From [Borrelia] finlandensis (lineage in GTDB: Bacteria; Spirochaetota; Spirochaetia; Borreliales; Borreliaceae), in contig NZ_ABJZ02000005.1 of the NCBI RefSeq assembly GCF_000181875.2, positions 310,001-374,000 of the forward strand: a stretch of DNA of 64,000 nt, given 5' to 3'. Positions 27,160 to 36,164 of this stretch are shown here, piece after piece. Under the pieces are notes generated by a model. That model saw only the letters and a list, made by a program, of their open reading frames with translations, had not been told where the DNA came from and searched no databases. The stretch's first letter is position 1; the number at the start of each line of letters is the position of its first letter. The position numbers and the translations under genes were made by a program.

Positions 27160-28032
27160 ATGGAAAAAGAAAATATATTGGAAATAAAAAATTTAACAGT
27201 TGAATTTAGATTAAAACATACGACAATTCATCCCGTAAGCAATGTTAACCTATCTGTAAAAAGAGGAGAAATTAGAGCTATTGTTGGAGAATCCGGAAGT
27301 GGAAAATCCGTAACAAGTATGGCTATTTTAAAATTATTACCAGAACTTACAACGGTATATAAAAGTGGAGAAATACTATTTGAAAATCAAGATTTGCTAA
27401 AACTTAGCGAAAAAGAACTTTTAAAAATCAGAGGGAATAAAATATCAATGATATTTCAAGACCCAATGACTTCATTAAACCCATTTTTAAGAATATCAAC
27501 TCAACTTGAAGAAACAATAATCTTGCACCAAGGATTAGGGAAAAAAGAAGCCAAAGAAAAAGCAATAGAAATGTTAAAAACTGTTGGCGTTGTAAATGCA
27601 GAAGAGAGAATAAAACATTTCCCACATCAATTTTCAGGAGGAATGAGACAAAGAGTTATGATTGCCATGGCTCTTAGCTGTCATCCATCCTTATTAATAG
27701 CAGATGAACCGACAACAGCACTTGATGTTACAATCCAAGAGCAAATATTATTATTAATCAAAAACCTATCTAAAAAATTCAATACCTCTACCATATTTAT
27801 AACTCATGATCTTGCGGTTGTTGCTGAAATTTGTGATACGGTATCTGTAATGTATCAAGGAAAAATTGTAGAAGAAGGAACAGTAGAGGAAATATTTAAC
27901 AATCCTAAGCATCCTTACACCATTGGGCTTTTAAAATCAATTCTTACGCTAGAACACGATCCAAATAAAAAGCTTTATTCAATAAAAGAAAACCCTATAA
28001 AGATCACAAAAACCAGCACCGAGGAGTTTTAA
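27160..28032 (+). CDS. oppD: Oligopeptide ABC transporter ATPase OppD
   Basis: First ATPase of the Opp system, 290 residues. Walker A GESGSGKSV, Q-loop FQDPMTSLNP, signature FSGGMRQRV, Walker B LLIADEPTTALD and H-switch ITHDLAVV are intact. The chain ends soon after HPYTIGLLKSI and lacks the C-terminal extension with a Cys cluster that longer OppD/DppD proteins (about 330 residues) have, where an iron-sulphur site has been seen in relatives; Borreliella's low iron use would fit this. Its stop codon directly abuts the oppF ATG. Confidence 0.96.
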   Translation: MEKENILEIKNLTVEFRLKHTTIHPVSNVNLSVKRGEIRAIVGESGSGKSVTSMAILKLLPELTTVYKSGEILFENQDLLKLSEKELLKIRGNKISMIFQDPMTSLNPFLRISTQLEETIILHQGLGKKEAKEKAIEMLKTVGVVNAEERIKHFPHQFSGGMRQRVMIAMALSCHPSLLIADEPTTALDVTIQEQILLLIKNLSKKFNTSTIFITHDLAVVAEICDTVSVMYQGKIVEEGTVEEIFNNPKHPYTIGLLKSILTLEHDPNKKLYSIKENPIKITKTSTEEF

Positions 28033-29004
28033 ATGAGCAGTAAAAAAGAAATAATTCTTAAAGTAGAAAACTTAATGCAAACATTCACAACAGGAGAAGA
28101 TTTTTTATTCTGGAAAAACAAACAAAAAGTAAATGCGGTAAACAATGTTAGCTTTGAAGTTGAAAAAAATAAAACTTTAGGACTCGTAGGAGAATCTGGT
28201 TGCGGCAAATCTACTACTCTTCGCTCAATAATGCAGCTTTACACGCCAACTTCTGGAAATATTTACTTTAACGGAAAAAACATAACTAAACTTTCAAAAA
28301 AAGAACTCTTAAAAACAAAAAAAGATATGCAAATGGTATTCCAAGATCCTCATACTTCGCTTGACCCAAGAATGACAATAAAAGAAATAATAGCAGAACC
28401 ACTAGAAATATACAATGAAAACAAAATTCTTCCAAAAACAAAACAAGAAATAGAAAAAAGGGTAAACGAACTAACAGATATTGTTGGACTACATAAAAAT
28501 ATGTTAACCAGATATCCTCATGAATTTTCAGGAGGACAAAGACAAAGAATAGGAATTGCTAGAGCACTAGCTTTAAATCCTAAGCTTTTGCTTTTAGACG
28601 AAGCCGTTTCTGCGCTTGATGTATCAATCAGAGCTCAAATTTTAAATCTTCTAAAAGCTCTGCAAAAAGAATTCAATTTGTCTTATTTATTTATTTCTCA
28701 CGATCTTGCCGTAGTAAAATATATGAGTGATAAAATTGCTGTAATGTACCTTGGAGTTATCCTGGAACTTGCACCTAGAGAAACGCTATTTTCAAACCCA
28801 ATTCATCCATATACTAAAATGCTAATAGCATCAATTCCTGAAATCAACCCCGAAAAAAGAAAAAATAAAAATATAAAACTAGACGAGCAAACTCTAGCAA
28901 ACATTAGAAAAATTCATTTATCAACCCAAGTACATCCAAAGCTCGAAGAAGTAGAAAAAGATCACTTTGTATCTAAATATCTTTTTGATGAGATGAATAG
29001 ATAA
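28033..29004 (+). CDS. oppF: Oligopeptide ABC transporter ATPase OppF
   Basis: Second ATPase, 323 residues. Walker A GESGCGKST, Q-loop FQDPHTSLDPRM, signature FSGGQRQRIGIARAL, Walker B LLLDEAVSALD with Ala where most have Pro, and H-switch ISHDLAVV. It starts immediately after the oppD stop. Last gene of oppBCDF; convergent with p26, 12 bp apart, with no hairpin visible between them. Confidence 0.97.
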   Translation: MSSKKEIILKVENLMQTFTTGEDFLFWKNKQKVNAVNNVSFEVEKNKTLGLVGESGCGKSTTLRSIMQLYTPTSGNIYFNGKNITKLSKKELLKTKKDMQMVFQDPHTSLDPRMTIKEIIAEPLEIYNENKILPKTKQEIEKRVNELTDIVGLHKNMLTRYPHEFSGGQRQRIGIARALALNPKLLLLDEAVSALDVSIRAQILNLLKALQKEFNLSYLFISHDLAVVKYMSDKIAVMYLGVILELAPRETLFSNPIHPYTKMLIASIPEINPEKRKNKNIKLDEQTLANIRKIHLSTQVHPKLEEVEKDHFVSKYLFDEMNR

Positions 29005-29016
29005 ATAATTAAAAGC

Positions 29017-29772
29017 TTACTTATGATCAAAATAGGAAACTTCGAAATCTATTTTATTATCAATTCCCTCAACAAAGTATAAATTAATTCTATTAACATT
29101 ATTTTTATCTATTACTTTGTTACCAGAATCAATAAAATAATAATAAATTCTATCCTTGGGTAAATTTTTAAGCTTAATAGTATAAATTCCCTTATTGTCC
29201 TCTTTCTCAATAAGCCTATTTAAAAAAGGATTAAAATTATTAAAACTACCAGCTATTGTAACTATTTGTCCAGGACGACCTATATAAAAAATTTCAATTT
29301 CATTGTTATCATATGATTGTATTGGATTTCTTAAAGAAATATAGCTGGACTTCTCTTTAGAGACCTCAATTTTAGAAAATGGGATTAAATCCTCATTATA
29401 AACTACATTTTTATTATACTCGTCATTAGTCCAAACACCGTCTACAATAAGCCTATATTTTATACTGCTTGTGCCATGAGGAATATTAACTTTAACAAAA
29501 AAAACTCCATGCTCATTTTTTTTGAATAAATATTTCTTAGAATACTGATCAAAGTCAAAGGCAGCAAAAATTTTTCTAATTTCCTTATTGGGAGGATAAA
29601 ACAATAATATACGATTGGAATCAACCATAGGCTCAAGATTGTCTTTTCTTGTTGAAACTTCTAGAAATTCATTCAAACTTAAATCAAAATCATAAATTAA
29701 ATAATCATCTGAAAAAAGATTGTTAACACATAAAGCTACAAAAACCAATAAATACAAACACCTTTCTTTCAT
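29017..29772 (-). CDS. P26, exported protein with glycogen-binding-like (CBM48/E-set) domains
   Basis: A 251-residue protein with signal peptide (MKERCLYLLVFVALCVNNLFS). The C-terminal domain, IVTIAGSFNNFNPFLNRLIE followed by IYTIKLKNLPKDRIYYYFI, has the strand order and WxxxP-like loop of the AMPK glycogen-binding/CBM48 fold; an earlier copy, VKVNIPHGTSSIKYRLIVDG with a V-W-T after it, looks like a second such domain. The B31 counterpart is annotated P26. The sugar-binding Trp residues are mostly replaced (FNNFNP for F.gW), so carbohydrate binding is doubtful. Divergent from enolase. Confidence 0.75.
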   Translation of the reverse strand: MKERCLYLLVFVALCVNNLFSDDYLIYDFDLSLNEFLEVSTRKDNLEPMVDSNRILLFYPPNKEIRKIFAAFDFDQYSKKYLFKKNEHGVFFVKVNIPHGTSSIKYRLIVDGVWTNDEYNKNVVYNEDLIPFSKIEVSKEKSSYISLRNPIQSYDNNEIEIFYIGRPGQIVTIAGSFNNFNPFLNRLIEKEDNKGIYTIKLKNLPKDRIYYYFIDSGNKVIDKNNVNRINLYFVEGIDNKIDFEVSYFDHK

Positions 29773-29817
29773 AGATTATACACAAAGCTCACAATAATAA
29801 TTCTTTTGGCAAAATAC

Positions 29818-29846
29818 TACACATTTAAACTTTTTAACATTATACT
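29818..29846 (+). promoter_or_regulatory. Probable enolase promoter
   Basis: TACACA (29818-29823) and TATACT (29841-29846) are spaced by 17 bp and match the sigma70 hexamers at 4 and 5 positions. The start would be near 29853, about 35 bases before the ATG. Confidence 0.5.
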
Positions 29847-29866
29847 AAAAACATACATTAAAGTAA

Positions 29867-31189
<1,323 letters not shown>

Positions 31190-31192
31190 ATC

Positions 31193-31217
31193 AAATCCCT
31201 TTTACAGGGATTTTTTT
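31193..31217. terminator. Enolase/rpsI terminator
   Basis: AAATCCCT (31193-31200), a 5-base loop, and AGGGATTT (31206-31213) followed by TTTT on the plus strand. Read from the other side it is followed by ATTTATTTTT, so it can also end the rpsI message coming from the right. Confidence 0.8.
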
Positions 31218-31254
31218 AATTAAATAAAAATGTAAAATGTATAAAAAAATAAAA

Positions 31255-31665
31255 TTATCTTTTGGAAAATTGGAAACTTTTTCGTGCTTTTTTCTGCCCA
31301 AATTTTTTACGTTCAACCTTCCTTGAATCTCTTGTTAAAAAACCATTAGATCTCAAAATCATCTTATTAGATTCATCAAGTTCAAAAAGAGCTCTTGAAA
31401 TGCCGTGCCTTATTGCCCCTGATTGACCTGAAATCCCTCCCCCATAAACATTAATATAAAGATCATATTTCCCAAGTGTATTTGTCAAAACCAAAGGCGA
31501 TAAAGCCATTGTTCTTAAATTTTCAAGTTGGATGTAAGAGTCAAAGTCTCTATTATTTACCTTGATATTGCCACTACCCTCTCTAATGTAAACTCTAGCA
31601 ACAGAAGATTTTCTCCTACCAGTTCCCATTGATAAATTAACATTGCTAAAATTTGATTTTTTCAT
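31255..31665 (-). CDS. rpsI: 30S ribosomal protein S9
   Basis: 136-residue S9. [14 protein letters not shown] opens the conserved core, [22 protein letters not shown] is the middle (read in pieces), and the basic tail ends FQFSKR, which reaches to the P-site tRNA. Pairs with rplM 19 bp upstream as in most bacteria; the last gene of a long minus-strand operon. Confidence 0.98.
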   Translation of the reverse strand: MKKSNFSNVNLSMGTGRRKSSVARVYIREGSGNIKVNNRDFDSYIQLENLRTMALSPLVLTNTLGKYDLYINVYGGGISGQSGAIRHGISRALFELDESNKMILRSNGFLTRDSRKVERKKFGQKKARKSFQFSKR

Positions 31666-31684
31666 TTTACCTCTCTAAATTAGC

Positions 31685-32125
31685 TTACAGCTTTATAGGA
31701 CTTTGAGCTTTAAGAGTATGCTCTGAACCAGAAAAGACTTTTAAATTTCTAAAAAGATTACGCCCCAAAGGGCCTTTTGGCAACATACCCTTAATAGCAA
31801 TTTCAAGAGGAGCACAAGGCTTTCTCTCTGACAATGTTCTAAAAGTGTCAGAATAAAGACCTCCAGGATATCTTGAATGCCTATAATAAAGTTTTTGTTG
31901 ATATTTTTTTCCCGTCAGCTTAACTTTAGAAGCATTAATAATAATAACATTGTCACCTAAATCTTGATGGGGAGTATAATAAGCCTTATGTTTGCCTCTT
32001 AAAATTTTAACAACATCCACAGCAACTTTGCCTAAAATTCTATCTGCTGCATCAATTACATACCATTTTTTCTCAACAGTCTTTGGCTTGATCCAAATCG
32101 TATCATTATTGGTTATTTTATTCAT
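31685..32125 (-). CDS. rplM: 50S ribosomal protein L13
   Basis: 146-residue L13. WYVIDAADRILGKVAVDV near the N-terminus, then LRGKHKAYYTPHQDLGDNVI and the MLPKGPLGRNLFRNLKVF block (each under the family consensus). It follows the aminotransferase-like gene by 49 bp and precedes rpsI, so the ribosomal pair may be co-transcribed from upstream or from a promoter in that short gap. Confidence 0.98.
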   Translation of the reverse strand: MNKITNNDTIWIKPKTVEKKWYVIDAADRILGKVAVDVVKILRGKHKAYYTPHQDLGDNVIIINASKVKLTGKKYQQKLYYRHSRYPGGLYSDTFRTLSERKPCAPLEIAIKGMLPKGPLGRNLFRNLKVFSGSEHTLKAQSPIKL

Positions 32126-32174
32126 AATAGCGCTATACCCTTTATAATTTTATGTATAAATCTCATTCATTGTA

Positions 32175-32984
32175 TTATTTGTAAGGATCACTGTCAAGTC
32201 CATCAATAAACTTATTTTTAAGAGCAAAACAAAGTTTTTTAAAATTATCCAGATCTCCTTTAGAGAACTTCAAGGGAACAATAGATGGAATACTAAAATT
32301 TGGACTAATTAAATACCCAAATTTGAGAAATTCATTAAAAATTTCAGCATGATAACAAGCATCATAAAGAGGAAGCATATACCTATCGGTTATTCTAAAC
32401 AAAGGTGTGGCAAAAGAATTAAAATCAATATCGATATTTTTCTTATAAAATAAAAGCTTGCTTAATGTATGTCTAGCTAAAGATAAAGTTACAGCATCAA
32501 AATTATCTTTAAATTCTATTTTTCTAGAAAGATTATCCATAACAACAATGCTAACAGACATAAAATCGGGCAAAGGAATATTAAAAATCATGGGATATTT
32601 AATATTACTAAATCCTACTCTAAACTCATATATTCCTTCTTCTTTTTCCCAGGGCATAAAAAATTTATTTTTACCAGTTAAAGATAATAAAAATTCTTTT
32701 GCATCTTTTTCTAGCTTAAAAATATAAACAGACCCGGCCTCTTTAAAAAAAGTAAATACCAAATTGATAAACTGATTTTTAAAAACAGAAGGATAAGGAG
32801 ATATCAAACACCTTGACATAGTTTGTTTAAAAAGACGATTTAAACCTTGAACCCTATAACCTAAAAAATTTTTTCCACCATTTAAATATAAATCCAAATA
32901 TCTCTTACCATGAATATCGTAAAGATAAAAAAATCTTGCCCTTTTAATCACTGGTAAATTGTCTATTAAAGGCAAATCATACAT
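32175..32984 (-). CDS. Shortened class III aminotransferase-like protein, probably non-catalytic
   Basis: 269 residues. The N-terminus, RARFFYLYDIHGKRYLDLYL then GGKNFLGY, copies the opening of class III PLP aminotransferases (G-x-x-x-x-D-x-D-G-x-x-Y-x-D, then LGH), and the end, FNEFLKFGYLISPNFSIPSI, resembles their C-terminal domain. The middle is contracted: the family has about 430 residues, and I see neither the glycine-rich PLP phosphate loop nor an identifiable Schiff-base lysine block. Its ATG overlaps the gatB stop by 8 bp, so it is co-translated with the amidotransferase. What it does is unknown; a regulatory or structural use of the fold is inferred. Confidence 0.6.
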   Translation of the reverse strand: MYDLPLIDNLPVIKRARFFYLYDIHGKRYLDLYLNGGKNFLGYRVQGLNRLFKQTMSRCLISPYPSVFKNQFINLVFTFFKEAGSVYIFKLEKDAKEFLLSLTGKNKFFMPWEKEEGIYEFRVGFSNIKYPMIFNIPLPDFMSVSIVVMDNLSRKIEFKDNFDAVTLSLARHTLSKLLFYKKNIDIDFNSFATPLFRITDRYMLPLYDACYHAEIFNEFLKFGYLISPNFSIPSIVPLKFSKGDLDNFKKLCFALKNKFIDGLDSDPYK

Positions 32985-34434
32985 TTGATAAACTTTCTAA
33001 AAGAATTTCATTTGCAAGTATAGGATTAATCTTTCCTGAAGATTTTTTCATTATTTGCCCCATCATAAATTTGATAGCATGATCTTTACCCTTTTTGTAA
33101 AGTTCAATTGATTTAGGATTTTCATCTAAAACTTCAAGCACAATCTGCTTAATAACAAACTTATCACTTACTTGCTCTAATTGATTTTCACTTATAACAA
33201 CAGAGGCAGAAACTCCTCTGGTCATCATCTCTGAAAATACCCTTTTTGCCATTTTGCCACTTATTTTGCCAGCAACAATAAATTCAACAAGCTCTGTAAT
33301 ATAGCTTGGAAGCAAATTAAATTCAAGAACACTAATTCCTTTATCATTAAGAACGCTTAAAACTTCAGACAATATCCAATTAGCTACTTTTTTAGGATCG
33401 CTTGAATTAATAACAGCCTCTTCAAAATATTTAAGCAGGTGCTTATCTGCTGTTAAAGTAATAACATCAAAATCACTTAACCCATATTGGCCCTTAAGCC
33501 TAATTCTTGCATGAAATGGAAGTTCAATTAACTTTAAATTTTTAATATTATCAATATAAGAATCATCAATCTCTATTAAAGGCAGGTCGGGCTCTTGAAA
33601 ATAGCGATAATCAGATACTGTCTCTTTATTTCTTTGAATAACCGTTGCTCCACTCTTATAATCAAATCCTCTAGTGTGCTTACCACAACTATCAAGAGTT
33701 TTCTTAAATTGAACCCACTCCTGTTGCTGCCTTAATTCTTCATATTCAATGGCCACTTTAATAGATTTAAAAGAATTTAAATTCTTTATTTCAGCTATAG
33801 GAGTTTTATACTCAACACCATTCTCTTTAACAATTAAATTAACATTTACATCACATCTAAAAGAACCATTCTCCATATTACATTCGGACAAATCAAGATA
33901 CCTAAAAATTTCTCTTAAAGAGCTTAAAAAAGCAACTGCCTCATCCCCACTGCTAATATCTGGAGCAGAAACAATCTCAAGCAAAGGAGCACCCGAACGA
34001 TTAAAATCAACATAGCTTTGATTTTCACTGTCCAGTAAATGTAGGCTCTTGCCAGAATCTTCTTCCATATGAATTCTAATAATGTTAATCTTTTTGGACC
34101 CAGAAGGGGTTTCAATCAATAAGCTTCCCCCCTCACAAATTGGCTTATCATTTTGCGAGATTTGATATCCTTTTGGCAAATCTGGATAATAATAATGCTT
34201 TCTATCAAATTTAACAACATTTCTAATCTTTGAATTTGTGGCATGCCCCGCTAAAATTGCACTATTAATAAGCTCTACATTCACACTTGGTAATGAACCC
34301 GGCAATCCAAGACAAATTGGACAAACACGAGAGTTGGGAACTCCTCCAAACTCATTTTTACATCCACAAAAAGCCTTTGTTTTTAAACCCAGTTGAACAT
34401 GAATTTCTAATCCAATAACTAATTTATATTCCAT
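32977..34434 (-). CDS. gatB: Aspartyl/glutamyl-tRNA amidotransferase subunit B
   Basis: 485 residues. GLEIHVQLGLKTKAFCGC with the following CPICLGLPGSLP gives the N-terminal signature and the zinc-binding cysteines; the kinase-like cradle that activates the tRNA-bound glutamate follows, then the helical YqeY-like tail (VANWILSEVLSVL). GatCAB makes Gln-tRNA from Glu-tRNA; Borreliella lacks a glutaminyl-tRNA synthetase, so it is essential. The start overlaps gatA by 11 bp with AGGA before it. Confidence 0.97.
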   Translation of the reverse strand: MEYKLVIGLEIHVQLGLKTKAFCGCKNEFGGVPNSRVCPICLGLPGSLPSVNVELINSAILAGHATNSKIRNVVKFDRKHYYYPDLPKGYQISQNDKPICEGGSLLIETPSGSKKINIIRIHMEEDSGKSLHLLDSENQSYVDFNRSGAPLLEIVSAPDISSGDEAVAFLSSLREIFRYLDLSECNMENGSFRCDVNVNLIVKENGVEYKTPIAEIKNLNSFKSIKVAIEYEELRQQQEWVQFKKTLDSCGKHTRGFDYKSGATVIQRNKETVSDYRYFQEPDLPLIEIDDSYIDNIKNLKLIELPFHARIRLKGQYGLSDFDVITLTADKHLLKYFEEAVINSSDPKKVANWILSEVLSVLNDKGISVLEFNLLPSYITELVEFIVAGKISGKMAKRVFSEMMTRGVSASVVISENQLEQVSDKFVIKQIVLEVLDENPKSIELYKKGKDHAIKFMMGQIMKKSSGKINPILANEILLESLSNV

Positions 34435-35869
34435 TAAGTCCTAATTCCCTAATCACATTTTTTGAAAAACTTAAAAGTTCAAAATCCTTCTTGCTACGCC
34501 CAATAATTTGCATCCCAATTGACAATCCTTCCTCATCCTTAGAATATGGAAGCGAAATAGCAGGAGCTCCAATAAGATTTGCAATAACAGTACAAATATC
34601 TGAATAATACATTTTAACAGGATCATCAAAATCCAAACCAAGTCTAAAAGGCTTAACAAAGCTTGTTGGGGTAATAATAAAATCACAACTTTCAAAAAGC
34701 TTGTTAAATTTAGGAATAATCAAATTTTGAAGAATTTCACAAGCTTTTGCATAATATTTAGAATCATACCCTTCTGATAACAGATAATTTCCAAGAACAA
34801 TACGCCTTTTAACTTCTTCTGAAAAGAAATTGCTCCTATGTTTAAAATAAAAATCATTAAGACTCAAGCTTTCAGAGATTCTCTTGCCATAACAAAGTCC
34901 AGTATAACGAGCAAGATTGGAGGATGCTTCAACAGGAGAAATTGTATAATAAATTGATAAAATAAAATTAATCTCTTCTATTGAAACTTCTTTTATATTA
35001 ATGCCTTTTGACAAAAGGTCTAATTTAAACTTTGCAAAACTATTTGCAACATTTTTGTCCATTAGATCTTCGCCAAGCTCTTTGATTACAGCTAAATTTT
35101 TACTTTGCAACGATTCAATTTTTAAAGGATAAAAATCATCAAAAATGTCTACGCTAGTAGAATCCATTTTATCAGATCCACAAGTATGCTTTAAAATCAA
35201 AGCAATATCTTCAATAGAATGAGAAAAAAATCCTATTTGATCAAAAGACGAAGCATAAGATGCAAGCCCATAGCGAGAAAGACCTCCATAAGAAGGTTTA
35301 AAGCCCAAAATTCCTGAAAAAGATGCGGGCAGCCTAACAGAACCCCCAGTATCACTACCAAGCGAAAAAGGCGCTTGAAAAGCTGCAACTACAGCTGCAG
35401 AGCCTCCAGAACTACCACCTATAACATATTCTCTATTTAAAGGATTTAAAGTTGCGCCGTAATAAGAAAATTCACAAGTAGAGCCCATGGCAAATTCATC
35501 CATATTGGTTCTACCAATTAAAATTGCTCCTTTATTCTTAAGCCTTTTAATCACAGTCGCATCATAAGGAGAAATATAACCTTTTAAAATCTCAGAAGCA
35601 CAAGTTAAAGATTTATCTTTAATTGAAATATTATCTTTAACTGCAATAAGCATACCAATTAACGGCAAATCTTCTAATTCACAATTTTTTAAACAATCGT
35701 CATACCTTTTTGCAATCTCTAAAGAATCATCAAAAAATTCAATATATCCATTGATATCTTTATTTAGCTCATAATTATTTTTATAAGCAAGCAAAATATC
35801 ATAAATTTTACATTTTCTAGTTAAAACTAATTCTTGAATTTTGGTTAAAGTTAAATTACTTAAGTCCAA
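34424..35869 (-). CDS. gatA: Glutamyl-tRNA amidotransferase subunit A
   Basis: Amidase-family subunit that frees ammonia from glutamine. The Ser-cisSer-Lys triad regions are visible: AVKDNI (Lys), GGSSGGSAA and GSDTGGSVRLPAS (the two serines). An ATG 15 codons upstream (35914) lies inside gatC; the TTG at 35869 is preceded by AAGGA with 7 bases spacing, gives 481 residues and starts MDLSNLTLTKIQELV as in other GatA, so I chose it. It then begins 10 bp after gatC and overlaps gatB. Confidence 0.95.
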   Translation of the reverse strand: MDLSNLTLTKIQELVLTRKCKIYDILLAYKNNYELNKDINGYIEFFDDSLEIAKRYDDCLKNCELEDLPLIGMLIAVKDNISIKDKSLTCASEILKGYISPYDATVIKRLKNKGAILIGRTNMDEFAMGSTCEFSYYGATLNPLNREYVIGGSSGGSAAVVAAFQAPFSLGSDTGGSVRLPASFSGILGFKPSYGGLSRYGLASYASSFDQIGFFSHSIEDIALILKHTCGSDKMDSTSVDIFDDFYPLKIESLQSKNLAVIKELGEDLMDKNVANSFAKFKLDLLSKGINIKEVSIEEINFILSIYYTISPVEASSNLARYTGLCYGKRISESLSLNDFYFKHRSNFFSEEVKRRIVLGNYLLSEGYDSKYYAKACEILQNLIIPKFNKLFESCDFIITPTSFVKPFRLGLDFDDPVKMYYSDICTVIANLIGAPAISLPYSKDEEGLSIGMQIIGRSKKDFELLSFSKNVIRELGLNGI

Positions 35870-35879
35870 CACCTTATCC

Positions 35880-36155
35880 TTACTCCAATATTTTAGGAGA
35901 TGAAAAATATCCATCTAAAAACGAATTACTAAGTTTTTTAATTGATTCAATAGAAAGAGAAAATTCTATTTTATCCTCGCGCAACGTAGAAATCTTTTTC
36001 TTATTAGCATTAAAATTAATTTGAACCTCAAAATTTGAAATTTCATTAACCAATTTAATAACTTTCTCAAATTTTGAAATAAATTGATCTTCACTCTCTC
36101 TATTAAGTGTCACTAAGCTTAATTTTAAGCTATTTTTTAAATGTATATCTTTCAA
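35880..36155 (-). CDS. gatC: Glutamyl-tRNA amidotransferase subunit C
   Basis: 91-residue GatC, the belt-like subunit that holds GatA to GatB. The N-terminal helices (LKLSLVTLNRESEDQFISKF) and the DGYFSSPKILE end correspond to the family's 'LARL..., ..D.F.VPKVL' pattern in weak form. Start is TTG at 36155 with GAGGT 6 bases upstream. 9 bp after uvrD. Confidence 0.9.
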   Translation of the reverse strand: MKDIHLKNSLKLSLVTLNRESEDQFISKFEKVIKLVNEISNFEVQINFNANKKKISTLREDKIEFSLSIESIKKLSNSFLDGYFSSPKILE

Positions 36156-36164
36156 AATAAACCT

